DNA of 64,000 nt, taken from NCBI GenBank assembly GCA_024867545.1, contig JANFNE010000003.1, positions 1,054,001-1,118,000 on the forward strand, written 5' to 3'. Both the position numbers and the translations under genes were made by a program. Numbering within the stretch: the stretch's first letter is position 1; each line of letters begins with the position of its first letter. Below the pieces are notes generated by a model that was given only the letters and a program-made list of their open reading frames with translations, had not been told where the DNA came from and ran no database searches. This stretch comes from Phytopythium helicoides (taxonomy: Eukaryota; Oomycota; Peronosporomycetes; Pythiales; Pythiaceae). Shown piece by piece: positions 48,409-60,173 of the stretch.

Positions 48409-50472
48409 ATGCCGGACGCGAGCAAGACGCGCCGCGGCACGCTCGGCCTGGACAGCTCGCAGCCGACGGGCGACACGTCCGAATGCGCCTCGAGTAGCAG
48501 CAACGACGCGTCGGGACACCAGCATGACAGCGAGCGCCGCCTTGTGCGGCTCACGGACAGGAGGCTAGCCGAACTCGTCGCCAAGGACGCGACTGCCATC
48601 AATTGGGACGTACTGCGCGTCAGCGTCGGCGCGTGGAGCAAGGTCGTCTGCGCCGACAACCGCGACTTTGCGGTTTACACAACGCACTCGCGCTCCAGCG
48701 GCGCGCACTTCGCGGCGGCAATTGGAACTGTATGTGCGTCTACAAACGAGCTGCGCGCCATCCTGAGGCCCGCGAGCTCCGAGAGCTATGCTGCAACCAT
48801 GACCGAGCTCTACGGCCAGGGATTCATCTACGGAGCGGTCGTGCATCAGGCAGACGCGTCGACCACCGCGACCAGTATCGGCAGGACCATCTCTGATGTC
48901 ACGGTCAAGACAGCCACGTTCGAGAAGCAGCACGCGTTCGCGCGCAGCGAGGCCTGGAGCATGGTGGACGGGGTGTTCCAGCTCGCAGATGGGAAGGGTT
49001 TTTCCGTAGTGATGGCCCCGCTAGACCCCGACGACGTGTTCTCGGGGAAAACACGGGCATCCGTGAGCGAGCTGACCGGGATGCATGCAGCGTACGCGGT
49101 CGTACCGAGTGAAGACTCTCGACTTGTGCGAGTCAGCTTCTACGCGTACTTTAAGCCGAGCAAGACAAACAACCGACGGAGCTCGTTGGCAAACTCGAAC
49201 ACACACAGCAGCCGTGTCAAGTCAGCGTCGACACGTGCCATGGCAGTCCGCATCATGCGGATGGCCGACGCCGCTGGAAGATTGGCGGTGATTGTGCGCC
49301 GAAGGCGGCTAGGCGCTCAAGTGTACGCAAACCACAATGCTTTTCGGCCGGGAAACGTGCGCTGCGTGTGTTGCACCAACAAGTTCTCGGCGCTCCTCGG
49401 CCGAAAGAAAAAGAAGTGCCATCTCTGCGGGTACTACGTGTGCGAAAACCCGTGCTCGTCCAAGCATCAAATGGAGCGTCCGCAACATGGCAGCCAGCGC
49501 GTGATGTTCACAGTTCGCGTGTGCGAGCACTGTCTCGAGCGCGTTGACTCAGCCATGTATGACAATCTTCCGACAGACGGTCCGGAGATGCCGACGATTG
49601 TGCCGGCGGGCCCAAATGCTGAGCCAGCAAGCGCGAAGCTTGCGCGGCTTCTGCGTGACACGCTTGTGGCTGCGTCAGGCGAAAAGAAGTCGGCCGTCAA
49701 GAGCGTCATCAAGAACCTCATTGAGGAGCAACCGCAGGAGAAGCAGCGCGAGGACTCGTGCCGAGAGCGGGTGTTGACGGCGGAGAGCTCCGAGGCCGAC
49801 TACTTGGAGGCGCTTGACACGCGCTTGCAAGTAGAAGACATCCCAGTCGAAGAGTGCGCGCTCGCCAACACGCGCAATCGCACGTACCCGCTCGCGTACG
49901 ATGAGCGCGAGAAGACCCCGCTGTATCCGATCCCCACGAACGAGGACGCTCGGCTGAACGCCGTGAGCCAGCACCGGGTCGAAGACGTGCGCAACATGCC
50001 GGAGCTCGAGCTCATCTGCACGCTTGCGAGCCAAGAGCTCGGGTGCTCGATCGGCTTTGTGACACTCGTGGCGCGTGACGCGACGTTTATCCTGGCGAGC
50101 AACCTGGAGAGCTTCCGCAACAAAGTAATCCCGCGTGAACAGTCCCTGTGCTCGTACACCATCATGAGCGACAAGCCGACGCTGGTGCCACACCCGGAGG
50201 CGGACATCCGCTTCTGCAAGCAGGACGTCGTCACCCATTTGGGGCTGCGCTTCTACTTTGCGTTCCCGCTCTTCGCACCAGACAAGCAGACCGTCGTCGG
50301 CGCCGTGTGCTGCGCGAACAACGAGGCGCTGCCGGTCAACTCGCAGCAGTACACGACGCTCGCCAAGCTGTCGGAGAGCGCCACGCGGCTGCTGGCCGTG
50401 CGGCTCAAGGACGACGACGCAGCCTTCGCCGCGCTCAGCCACGACGCGCGCGCCATCGAGGCCGCCATGTGA
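48409..50472 (+). CDS. START-like/FYVE-like/GAF protein G (intact)
   Basis: Seen: 687 aa from the ATG at 48409 (MPDASKTRRG); the frame upstream has only a GTG. START-like region with RLVRLTDRRLAELVA, GFIYGAVVHQ, SEAWSMVD and DPDDVFSGKT. FYVE-like finger with CVCC, KKCHLCGYYVCENPC (two extra residues in the third cysteine pair relative to gene E) and RVCEHC. Linker AVKSVIKNLIEE. GAF with PELELICTLASQEL, LCSYTIM, PHPEADIRF, RFYFAFPLF. Ends MAAFAALSHDARAI-like Ala-rich tail. No membrane segment. The insertion between the third cysteine pair may alter zinc geometry. Neighbour H follows on the same strand after 0.7 kb. Likely role as for gene E: lipid-related signalling or trafficking adaptor, inferred from domains only. 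Confidence 0.85.
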   Translation: MPDASKTRRGTLGLDSSQPTGDTSECASSSSNDASGHQHDSERRLVRLTDRRLAELVAKDATAINWDVLRVSVGAWSKVVCADNRDFAVYTTHSRSSGAHFAAAIGTVCASTNELRAILRPASSESYAATMTELYGQGFIYGAVVHQADASTTATSIGRTISDVTVKTATFEKQHAFARSEAWSMVDGVFQLADGKGFSVVMAPLDPDDVFSGKTRASVSELTGMHAAYAVVPSEDSRLVRVSFYAYFKPSKTNNRRSSLANSNTHSSRVKSASTRAMAVRIMRMADAAGRLAVIVRRRRLGAQVYANHNAFRPGNVRCVCCTNKFSALLGRKKKKCHLCGYYVCENPCSSKHQMERPQHGSQRVMFTVRVCEHCLERVDSAMYDNLPTDGPEMPTIVPAGPNAEPASAKLARLLRDTLVAASGEKKSAVKSVIKNLIEEQPQEKQREDSCRERVLTAESSEADYLEALDTRLQVEDIPVEECALANTRNRTYPLAYDEREKTPLYPIPTNEDARLNAVSQHRVEDVRNMPELELICTLASQELGCSIGFVTLVARDATFILASNLESFRNKVIPREQSLCSYTIMSDKPTLVPHPEADIRFCKQDVVTHLGLRFYFAFPLFAPDKQTVVGAVCCANNEALPVNSQQYTTLAKLSESATRLLAVRLKDDDAAFAALSHDARAIEAAM

Positions 50473-51152
50473 ACCGGGGGCAGCTCCGAGAGCGCTTGGA
50501 GTCGCGCCAGTGATGGCGTCATCGCCGCCCTCGCCATGCGCGCACTGAACCCGTCTGCTGCTGGCGGATGGCGCTCAGCTCGGCGCTCCATGGCGCAGGC
50601 GTCAAGGAATCGGAGACCCAAGCCATCCTCAGTAGAGGCCGCACCGTATCAGCGAGCGTGTGAGTGAGCGAGGCTCCAAAACTTCTAATGCAGTAGTCTT
50701 GAGTATATGTATGCTATCGTCCACTGAATTGTGATCCAAGGGTGCGACCGTCTGACTGACCGTGGGACCATCTTGACGTGCGTCACGCGAGGGTTCACCT
50801 TATATTTATTTATGAAGGTCCACATAGCATCACCTAGGTTCCATCCCTACAAGGTACGATATCATTTTACGCGTTCCATCTTGATCCGAAAGGTTCAACT
50901 GGACGCGCCACGAAGCGACGCAACGTCCATCTGGCGGACCGCCTAATGCGCTCACGACATGACGACGCGCGCGGCGCCATCGCTGAGCCAAGTATTTCGC
51001 GCGGGGATTCCGGTTGGCGGCGCCAACGTTCTGTATGTCCGCGGCGCAGAGCGCGGGCGCCACTTCAATTCCTGTCCCCCCATCCCCCGCCCGCCTTTGC
51101 CGGTTGTCGCCGCCGGCCACTGCGGCTTCCCCTCGAGAAAGGACGGACGCGC
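50473..51152. other. Spacer between genes G and H
   Basis: No gene recognised. The frame of gene H is open upstream to an ATG at 50946, but the extra 69 residues are Arg/Pro-rich, unlike paralogues, so the start at 51153 is preferred. Confidence 0.45.
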
Positions 51153-53630
51153 ATGGCGAATGCGCGCGGACGCAGGGGCCGCGTGCGCGCGCGGGTGCCG
51201 GCGCCGCCCGCGGCCGACGACGCGCATGTGTCGGCGTCTGCGAGCTCGGCGGGGTCCATGGAGGCCATGAGCGCTCCAAAGCAGCAGGTGCAGAGGGACA
51301 AGGGCCGCGTGCTGCTGACGGACGAGGAGCTGGTGGCCAGGGCCAGGGAGACGGCGGCCGCCATCGACTTTCCCGCGCTCACGAGCGCCGGCGCGCTGCG
51401 CGGGTCATGGAGGCACAAGGCGCGCGCAGGAGGGTTCACCACCTACAGCCGCGAGGTCGCGGACGACGGGACCAGCCTCAGCGTCAGCGACGACGACATG
51501 GGCGGCCACCCGCTCGGCGCCAAGCGCTCCGCCGGCGCCAGGGACCAGCTATTCGAGGTGCTGTCGGTCGGAGAGCTCGCCTGCGGGCTAGAGGAGCTCG
51601 CGTACGCGCTGCGCGCCACCAGCGACGTGTCCTTCAACGCAGCCATGAGCGGCGTGCACAAGAAGGACTTCATCTACGGCTCGGTCGTGCACGTCGTGCC
51701 CGTCTTGGACGACCGTGACGAGGCTGGCGGCAGCTCCATCGGCTCGCAGCCGGGACCGCCCAGGTTGCAGTCGCTCGCCTCCGTCAAGACCAGCACCTTC
51801 GTGCGCTCGGGCATGTTCGGCCAGAACGAGCAATGGTGCTTCCTCGAGCTCTTCCAAGCCTCGCGATTCTCGCGCTCATTCTTCGTCACCACCAGCTCGC
51901 TGCCCGCGCGTCTATTGAACATGGGCAAGGCGCAACACGGTCGAGTCGACCACTTGCACGGACTTGTGACCGGCTACTGGGTGGAGGAATTGCCATCCAT
52001 TGCCCCCAACGCCAAGAATACCGTCCGAGTCGTCTTCTACGGACAGTTCACACCCAACACGGTGCGGAATGAAGGCTCGATCACAGACGGAGGTGCCTAC
52101 GCCAATTCAAGCGCTGCCAAAAAGCGCCTGATGCGGCTTGCACGCGCCACATGCTATCTTGAAGAAGTTGTTCGGCGCCGTCGACTCGGCGCACAGACGC
52201 TGGCGGATCGATCAGCTTTCGACCCCAAGAACTCTCGCTGCATCTGCTGCACCAAATCGCTGGGGCTACTCACGACGAAGAAGCGATGTTACCTTTGCGG
52301 CTATGCAGTGTGCGACAACTGCTGGTCTATTCAGAAGATGGAGACTGGTGCTGGGCAGATCTCGACGCTTCGTGTGTGCGTTCGCTGCCTCGAATTCGTT
52401 GACGCCGGCGACTATTCCCACGTCACACCCGAGACGCTTGGCGCGGTTCAAGTCGTTCCCGATGACCCGAATGAGGAGACTGGGAAGTCGAGTGCCAGCC
52501 GTGACCCAATGGCACCATCGTCGTTGCCGTCAAGTAGGTTACCGTCGCTATCATCCACGCAGGGCTCGGCGGAGAAGAAGACAACACCTCCCACTCAGCA
52601 GCGGAAAGTTGACACATTTGCATCGCAAGTTGCACCGAAGCGAAAGGTGACCTCAGTGGATGCGTCGCCACCACCGCCAGTCATGCTGTCCGATCTACTG
52701 CAGGACGCACTCAAAGATGAGTACTACAAGACGCGCAAGCAGTCTGTCATGACTGTCATGCAGCAACTGTTGGAAGAGGAGCAGGCCGAGAAGAAGGCAA
52801 CCAACGCACGCGGAAAGGCCGTTTCGGTCTCTGCTGCTGCCCTTAGCACTACCGCTGCATCTGCGCATCAGAACCGTACCAAGTCAATGCTGGCCACGAC
52901 GCCACCGTCCATGGCGTCTTCATCGACGTCGACGTGGTCAAGCCGATCATCGACTCAGTCCACGACGACCAGCAACAAGTCGACGATTGCATCGGTGAAG
53001 TCGAACCCAGAGAGCGACTTGATGGAAACCCTAGAGCGATCGATCGAGGGAGAGAGCCTGCCGCTGTCGGAGTGTGTACATGCCACCTCCGACGGGACTC
53101 GAAAGTACGCGCTGGCGCCAAAGGAAGCGCCCGTGCCTGCGAACGAGTCGAGACGGCTGGAGGCCATTGAGCGCGGCAACCTTATGAAGCTGGGGAACTC
53201 GGAGGAGCTTGATGTCCTTTGCGAGCTCGCCGCGCGTGAAATGGGGTGCTCCACGAGCGTCGTGACGATTGTTGGACAGCACGAGCAGGTTGTGCTTGCA
53301 TCCAACCACAAGGAGATGAAGCAGTCGCACCTGCCACGACAGGAGACGTTCTGCCAGCACACGGTCATGGGCGAGGCGCCGCTGCTCGTCCCGCATCCAG
53401 AGGCTGACGCGCGGTTCCACAGCATCGCGGCGCGCACGCAGGGCGGGCGGGACTACCGCTTCTATGCTGGTTTCCCCATTCGCGGCGAGAACGACGCCGT
53501 TGTTGGCGCCATTTGCGTGCTCGACGAGCAGAGCCACTCCGTATCGCAGGCCCAATATTCGGCCATGCAGCGGCTGGCAGCCACTGCGTCAAAGGTTGTC
53601 AAGCAGAAAGCCTCGCCCCCGGCCGCATGA
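51153..53630 (+). CDS. START-like/FYVE-like/GAF protein H (intact, long linker)
   Basis: Seen: 825 aa from the ATG at 51153 (MANARGRRGR), or 894 aa if the upstream ATG at 50946 is used. START-like region (RVLLTDEELVARAR, KDFIYGSVVHV, NEQWCFLEL). FYVE-like finger CICC, KKRCYLCGYAVCDNCW, RVCVRC. A Ser/Thr/Pro-rich linker of about 150 residues, longer than in E or G, then KQSVMTVMQQLLEEE. GAF with ELDVLCELAAREM, FCQHTVM, PHPEADARF, YRFYAGFPI, VGAICVLD. No signal peptide or membrane segment. The W after the third cysteine pair and the SIQ motif group it with gene I and broken gene F. The disordered linker offers phosphorylation sites. Role inferred from domains only. Confidence 0.85.
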   Translation: MANARGRRGRVRARVPAPPAADDAHVSASASSAGSMEAMSAPKQQVQRDKGRVLLTDEELVARARETAAAIDFPALTSAGALRGSWRHKARAGGFTTYSREVADDGTSLSVSDDDMGGHPLGAKRSAGARDQLFEVLSVGELACGLEELAYALRATSDVSFNAAMSGVHKKDFIYGSVVHVVPVLDDRDEAGGSSIGSQPGPPRLQSLASVKTSTFVRSGMFGQNEQWCFLELFQASRFSRSFFVTTSSLPARLLNMGKAQHGRVDHLHGLVTGYWVEELPSIAPNAKNTVRVVFYGQFTPNTVRNEGSITDGGAYANSSAAKKRLMRLARATCYLEEVVRRRRLGAQTLADRSAFDPKNSRCICCTKSLGLLTTKKRCYLCGYAVCDNCWSIQKMETGAGQISTLRVCVRCLEFVDAGDYSHVTPETLGAVQVVPDDPNEETGKSSASRDPMAPSSLPSSRLPSLSSTQGSAEKKTTPPTQQRKVDTFASQVAPKRKVTSVDASPPPPVMLSDLLQDALKDEYYKTRKQSVMTVMQQLLEEEQAEKKATNARGKAVSVSAAALSTTAASAHQNRTKSMLATTPPSMASSSTSTWSSRSSTQSTTTSNKSTIASVKSNPESDLMETLERSIEGESLPLSECVHATSDGTRKYALAPKEAPVPANESRRLEAIERGNLMKLGNSEELDVLCELAAREMGCSTSVVTIVGQHEQVVLASNHKEMKQSHLPRQETFCQHTVMGEAPLLVPHPEADARFHSIAARTQGGRDYRFYAGFPIRGENDAVVGAICVLDEQSHSVSQAQYSAMQRLAATASKVVKQKASPPAA

Positions 53631-56600
53631 TGATCTGCCTCCTCGCCAAGTGTGTGTGTGAACGTAGCCCCGCATTTATCTAATCCGCAGCGACGCCATC
53701 GCTTGCAACACTGTCTAGATTCTGTCGTGTCTGCCGAGCGTCCACGTTCTCCTTCTTGCCAGTCGTTCCCCACATGTCCGTCGCGAAAAAATGGGAGGGT
53801 CGGACATGAGCGGAACCAGGGTGGACGCGTCGCCGTCTCGGTGCGGCCCACGTGAGTCAAGCGCCATCTTGACGAACACCACCGCGCCCGCCGGCCCCTT
53901 CTCACGCTCGTCGACTGTCAAGAGGCGCGCACCGAGATCTCCATGACCGCCCACGGCGCAGTGGGGCGCTCATAACCTCATGGGAAGACTCGTTCCATAT
54001 GCATCCGAGAGTCCGTAGAACAGCAGCGCGAGTCAGTACAGCAAGTGAGACCGTCGCGACCTCCCAGCCCCTCAAATCGACTGGCTGCGGACGCGCCTCC
54101 CTCCACGCCGGAGTCGCCTCCGTCTCCGTCTCCGCCTCCGCCCAGCGCTCCGCTTCGACACTCGCAGCTCCGAGACGAGCTTGAGAGCTGGAAGCGCCGG
54201 GTGACGTCGCGGACGCGGCCGCCCGCAGTCGCCGAAGCAGTCAGCGATCAGATCAGCGCCGCGCTTCAGCTCCCTCGGGAGTGCTGTGCCACTGTATACG
54301 TATACCTCACCCATATATTGGTCAAGTGGCGAGAGGTTCAAGTTGCGCGGTCTCTCGCCGCCGCGTGGTGTCGTCGGGAAGAGGATGAGATGGCGGCGAA
54401 CCCGTGGAGCCCGTGAGGCTGATTTGTCTCGAGGGTGATCTGCCTTCTAGAAACCTTGGGGAGACGAGGAGGCTGGAGCTTGCCATAGGCGCGGCTGGCG
54501 TGGAGTGTGGATGTGTGCCTGTCTTGCTGCCGACCGGTTCTGAATGAGGCTGGCGCGGCGATTGTAGGTGCGTGTAGGTTGCCAGCTATAAGCTGCCTGC
54601 TGGTTGAATTTGATGGATATTGCACGGGCCTTGCGCGGTGTGCTGATCTTCGAGAGCGACTGGGACGTAGCTGCTTTGGGGTGCAGCGAAATCACGACGC
54701 GGCGGCTCGAGGCGATGACTGCCGCCGTCGCATGTGGCGGCTTGCAACCCACGAGTACTGTGTCATACGAAGCATCAGGCTGTACTGCAAAACTTAGAGC
54801 GCGGCCTCGCTTTGCACTTGATCCTGTCTCCGCCAGGCTTTGCAAACGTACACAAGGTGCGTCATCACCGTTTGTTGAGTGGTGGGGAACGGCGTCGAGA
54901 TGGATCAATGACGGCACTGGTCGTCACGGTCTCCAGTCAAAATCGTAAAGAAGCGCAGCCTTGACACCGGCAAGAAGACACGGATACGCGGGGCGACAGC
55001 CGCTACCACTGGAACGCAGACTTTACTGTGCTGGGCTCCATGAAGCCGTCCCTGGACGCAGGTCGAACGAATGGACAGGAAAGTGAGCAAGCCATCTCGC
55101 AAATCCGTACGGGACGAAAGGCTCTTCCTAGATCCCAATCTAGATCTAAATTTTGAGCCAATCATATCGCTTCTTTTGCGATCCGAGCTGGAGCGAGTCA
55201 GTCAGTTCGTCAAAGCAGCCGCGACTTGCGTCTCGCTGGATCACGCTTCGAGCTCAACTCAGAAGCCGCCACTGGCTGGCTTCAGTGGTTGCGTCGAGTT
55301 GACAGCCGTCGCACCACGCAAGCCACCGATGCTGGAAATCATGGCGCGTTGCTTACGGCGAGATGGAGTGGGGAGAGGACTCGCGAGTCGATTGCTTGCG
55401 ACGGCACAGCGACAGAGACCGCACGTGCAAAGCGCGATTCGGGGACTGCGGCACGACACTTCGAAGTTGCTGACCAGTCATTTGTAGAGCGCTCGTGCTC
55501 CGATTCGAGCAGCACGTGGCTGCAATACCAAGACAACGGCGACGATGACGTCTCCAAAACGATGTGATCTTGTGTTGTGACCAAATCTCTGGCTGGTGGT
55601 GCTGACCAAGCGCATCTCGCCGAAGAATCCCCAAGCGAGTGCTGCGGGCAGCTGCAACCAACAATCGCACCGGTACAGTACCGTGTACACAACGCCGATC
55701 AACTACCCAACGCCCGGGAGATGAGAGGCGCCGCAGACTTCAAGCGAGCCGCGTGGAATGCTCATCCATTTTACTCCACGCGCCTTCGCCATAGAGTAGA
55801 GCGTAGGAAGCGCCGTGTATACTGCAGCCCGGCGCATGTGTAAACGAGCGCGGCTTTCGCAAGAAGTGCATGCCGAGCGAGTCGTTCGGTTGTCTGGAGG
55901 CGGCAGTGGCTCGGCTGATCTGAGTCGCCAACCTTGAAATCGCCATCACAAACGAGTAAGCTTTCCGCATATCCAAGCTATTTGGAAGTCAGTGTACTGA
56001 TAAAGAGTATTTTCGTGCCTGCCCGTTCTCGGAACTGTCGACGTGACCTTGAAGTTCAAGCGATACAAGACCACCACTTTTCTACGCCGTCTGCAGTATA
56101 TACAGTATGCGTGGACGGCAGAAGTACCTAATCTAGGAGTACATGTGCATCGAACTGAGCGCAGTCGTATCTGGCTGAGGCCACACAACTTGGCAGCGTC
56201 GAAATGCTCGGATCTGCCAGCGCTGTGGTCAAGAAATTTCGTGTGCTGCGGACTTTAGACACTTATCGCGTTGATGGAACTCCGCAAGCACCCTTCATGA
56301 CTCTGCCATGACATGTATCTCCAAGACAGAACGTTGGATTTGAGGGCAAGCAACATGTGCCTAGCACTCAAAACGTTGAACTAGGCGTTTTGCACCCTTC
56401 CTTGTCGCGTCGCCTACTTCTATCGCCCTGCCAGTCGCGCATCAACATGACAGGCAGTCAATGCGTGTGCGTGACAGGCGACGTCCCATCATCGCCCAGG
56501 TATACACCTGCAGCTGTATAGTACCGTTTGCTCACGGCGGTCTCCGCTCCCGGCTCCGCTTAATTCCTCGGCGGGCCACTGTGCTGCTGGCTGACTGTCT

Positions 56601-56711
56601 GCCGTGGCCGTGGGGGTCGCCTCGCTGACCGGCGCTCACTTTCGAATCCGCCTCGGGCCTCGCACACCAGTCCTCGACTCGACCCAGAGTTTTCAGCCGC
56701 CGCAGGACACT
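53631..56711. other. 3-kb intergenic region without recognised genes
   Basis: Many short open frames on both strands, none with a recognisable domain, paralogue in the window or coherent length. No LTR, terminal repeat or tandem array found by eye. The last few hundred bases should contain the aquaglyceroporin promoter; GCTCACTTTCGAATCC at about 56635-56650 is a weak initiator-like match. Confidence 0.4.
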
Positions 56712-57572
56712 ATGTCAGACAAGGAGAACGGATACGTGGGGCTGCAGGAGGCCGACGTGTCGGCCGTGGTGAGCGAGCCGGCCAAGCCGTTCCAGGTCAA
56801 GTCGCCGCTGCTCCGCGAGTGCCTGGCCGAGTTCATCGGCACGCTCGTGCTCATCATGTTCGGAGACGGCGTCGTGGCGCAGGTCGTGCTCAGCGAGGGT
56901 TCCAAGGGCGAGTACATCAACATCAACTTGTGCTGGGGTCTCGGCGTGCTCTTCGGTATCCACTTTTCTGGCGGCGTCTCGGGCGCCCACCTTAACCCGG
57001 CTGTCACCACCACGCTCGCGCTCTTCGGCCGCTTCGAGTGGCGCAAGGTCATTCCCTACATCATCGCCCAGGTGCTCGGCGCCTTCGTCGCTGCCTTCGT
57101 CGTCTACATCGTGTACTACCCCATGTTCAACGCCATCGACCCCGACCGCGAGACTACGCAGGGCGTCTTCTCGACCTACCCGTACTCGAGCCAGGTGCAC
57201 GTCGGCAACTGCTTCCTCACCGAGGTCGTGGGCACGGCTCTGCTGCTCGGCGGCATCTTCGCCATTGGCGACGAGCAGAACAAGCCGGCTAGCCCCTACT
57301 CGGGCCCTGGCGCTGTTGCCCTGCTGGTCGTGGCCATCGGTATGGCCTTCGGCATGAACTCCGGCTACGCCATCAACCCTGCGCGTGACTTCGGCCCGCG
57401 TCTCTTCTCGCTGTGCGCCGGCTGGGGCTCCAAGGTGTTTACCCTGCGCGACCACTACTTCTGGGTGCCCATCGTCGGCCCCCTGCTCGGCGGCGCCATC
57501 GGCGGCGGCATCTACATTGGCCTCGTCGAGCACCACCACCCGCGTGAGTACAAGCACCCGCTTGAGGCTTAG
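56712..57572 (+). CDS. Aquaglyceroporin 1 (intact)
   Basis: Seen: 286 aa from the ATG at 56712 (MSDKENGYVG); an upstream GTG extension is disregarded. Six hydrophobic segments and two half-helices with the signature motifs NPAVT (about residue 96) and NPARDFGPR (about residue 220). The Asp after the second NPAR is typical of the glycerol-conducting branch (GlpF-like). The N-terminal 35 residues are hydrophilic and probably cytosolic. Known: membrane channel for glycerol, water and small solutes. A paralogue, damaged by a short insertion, lies at 62767-63670 on the opposite strand, with gene I between them. Codon use is strongly GC-ending, as in the intact neighbours. Confidence 0.93.
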   Translation: MSDKENGYVGLQEADVSAVVSEPAKPFQVKSPLLRECLAEFIGTLVLIMFGDGVVAQVVLSEGSKGEYININLCWGLGVLFGIHFSGGVSGAHLNPAVTTTLALFGRFEWRKVIPYIIAQVLGAFVAAFVVYIVYYPMFNAIDPDRETTQGVFSTYPYSSQVHVGNCFLTEVVGTALLLGGIFAIGDEQNKPASPYSGPGAVALLVVAIGMAFGMNSGYAINPARDFGPRLFSLCAGWGSKVFTLRDHYFWVPIVGPLLGGAIGGGIYIGLVEHHHPREYKHPLEA

Positions 57573-60173
57573 AGCGCAGCCTGGCCTCGACCACGGAGCG
57601 TGTAGGCAGGGAACGGTCCACGGATCCACCTTCCGCGCTCGCCCGTAGTTTTTTCTTGTGTTATAATCGCATGTCATTACAGTGTGAAAACCAACGCGTT
57701 GTGTGATATACCAGCCCACAAAAGTCCTTATGACGGCGATCGCAATCTCCACGCACGTGCGTACACCGCTCCTTTCCATCACAGCTCATGGGCTCGTTAC
57801 GTACTACCCATGTGTGCTGGTGTCATTAATGTAGCGTGCCGTTGGCTTCATTGAGTATGTAAACGGAGCAAATCGACATTGCTGCAATGGACGACGAAAG
57901 AAACCTTGACCATGCACTGGTTGATGATGCAGAGCGTAATTGCGCGCTCTACCGAGCTGGTCATCATCAAACATAACGAATGCTTGAAGGAACGTGGTGA
58001 GCTTCCAACACTTGACCATGTTGAAGCGGCGGATAATGTGAGCCACACTATTTGTGTATGAGGTGTGTGACGAGATGACCTCGCTCGACCATCCAGATTC
58101 ACCGTCGGCGCTTAGGCTCCATCTCGGTGGGTGGGTTGACGTCGTCGTGTCCACCTCACTGCGCTGAAGAGCGGATCGGGCTCGACACAGTGATGCCGGA
58201 CAGTGGCGGACCATCGATCACCGCATCTTGCTGCTTGATGCGCTGTGTCTTAGGCATGTTTCCTCCTCACTCGGTGCAGCAAACGATCTGATGGCAAAGT
58301 GGCATTGCCAACGTCCAGTTACGTACGAAGAGTAGCTTTCTATCGACCGCGATGTACCCGCGCTTGCTGCGAGCTAACGCGTCAAAGTGTCCACCGAGAT
58401 GATTGTGGCGCGCCGAAATGGCCAGACAGGTGTGCCGTAATCTATCATTGTTGAGCTGCGTCCAAGCACAACCACGTTGTTGCAGCGATATAGGGTAGCT
58501 GACGGCAATGCTCTTGGATAGGCTCACGATTCGCCCCGCTGCTACCTGTGCAAGGACAAACAAACATGGACCATTTCCACCCCAACACCCATTGATACGT
58601 GCGCGAAGAATCGAGTCGCATTGTCAATTGTGGTGCTGGAGGAGCCCTAGATCGTGGAGATTCAGCTGCGAGCGACGTCGAGTCGCTTCGCAGCCTCGAT
58701 ATACGACACACGTTTCTGCATCAAGTACCTTGGCCTTTGGGGGCTTAGGCACCGTGGAAGCTAGAAGTACACATTACAGAGCAGCACCGCTCACTGCTCA
58801 CTGTGGACTGCGGTCAATCCAACGATCTGGCTAGTCGATTGCTGACCGAAGCGCATCCTTGGGGTGCGGCGCTCGACAGAGCCGTCTCGGTTTGTTTAGC
58901 GCACCCCGGCCAGCGCTCTGGCCTTGTTTCGAAGCGTAGCCAATCCTCACAACGAGGAGACAGCAGTCTCATCAGGGCACTGCGAATCCAGGAAGACAGG
59001 CCCTTTGGCAATGGGATTTTGAATGAATGGTCGGCCGCATTGGCTGATCTCGCGGTTCAGTCGACACTGTCGACTGTACCGCGAGATCAGCCGGTGGTGC
59101 CTTGTGGCATCGTGAATCCTTTATGTGGACGCGTAAATCATCAGTCGCCAGCGTCACGTCCGTGTCATTCCACTTGAGCTGGATCGGCGGCCAGCCGGCG
59201 ACGTTAAAATGCCACACAAGACAGTCCATTTGCGATGAATGAGCTCTCTCACGTTTTATCCCCTTCGGCAGCATTTCAAACGAAGGCATAGAAACCAGTC
59301 CTTTCCAACGAGGATTGCTGGTGCTCTCAATCTCTCTGCTACGCGTCATCACTCTCTCGTTCATTCACCAACTATAGAGACTGTCAGCTGAGCTGGTTGT
59401 TGACGAGATTCCATCCAGGCTGGGTAGTGCGCATGGACACCAGCATGATAAGATCGCTGCGGGTAGAGCAGTGCCCGGGGAGCAGATCCCAAGCAGAGAG
59501 GCACCAGGAGAGTCCCTTCCAGGAGCGCAGGAGAAGATCTGCTTCTGCCCCTTCACTCTCCAGCCAAGTCGCCTACACATGCTTGCAGAAGGTCCCGGTC
59601 GCAAGGGCCTGTCGACACGCATCAACAGGATGCGCCGGCGCACGTGGCCCTGGATCTCGAATCGGATGGTTCGTTGATGGGCTTGACCTGGTCAGGATCT
59701 GCTCGTGCCAATGCGGTGTTGGCGGCGCTCTCTTCCACTGCAAAATGATTTACCAAGCCACCAGCGCTCAGTATCGACATTTATGATAATGTTGCTGCCG
59801 TCAGCTCCACCGCAATGCCACGATGGTCGGTCGTGTCGATACGACACCCTTCACAGTACCGATGTATGCCTAGTGTCGCTACAGTACTGTAGAGTAAGCT
59901 CTCTAAGCAAGTCGCTCGGGATTGTTGAAATTGTCCGCACGCGACTTTAGCAGCGGGTTTGCAAGAGATGTGCACGGCGTGCGCGCAGGCGAGACAAGGG
60001 CCGCCCTTATGCTCCATCTGCGAGCTCTGTTCAGTCCGTCCCATACTCTTGGAGATTGGGATGACGTGCACAGACGCAGCGATCGCAAGCGATCGAGTGC
60101 CAGTCCACCGCCGATCGGCACTTGCGAATTCGCGTCTCTCTCGACACTCGCCCAGTCTCGCTAGACGAAACCC
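57573..60173. other. 2.6-kb intergenic region without recognised genes
   Basis: Only short open frames, none recognised. Contains a near-perfect 47-bp hairpin at 59044-59090, listed separately. The stretch just before gene I should hold its promoter; no clear initiator seen. Confidence 0.4.
59044..59090. repeat. Near-perfect 47-bp palindrome
   Basis: CTGATCTCGCGG at 59044 and CCGCGAGATCAG ending at 59090 form 23-bp arms around one central base, with a single mismatch (T/T near the middle of the arm). It could be a footprint or core of a small inverted-repeat transposon, but no longer terminal repeat was found. Confidence 0.75.

Noticed and set aside
49675..50442. 255-codon minus-strand frame opposite gene G
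   Set aside because: Lies wholly within the GAF-coding part of gene G, which is supported by paralogues; complement artefact.
53631..56711. Several 90-150-codon frames in the intergenic region
   Set aside because: They overlap one another on both strands, have no paralogue in the window and no recognisable motif.
56715..57782. 355-codon minus-strand frame opposite aquaglyceroporin 1
   Set aside because: Shadow of a GC-rich coding sequence; composition is Asp/Glu/His/Arg-rich as expected for the complement of the aquaporin codons.
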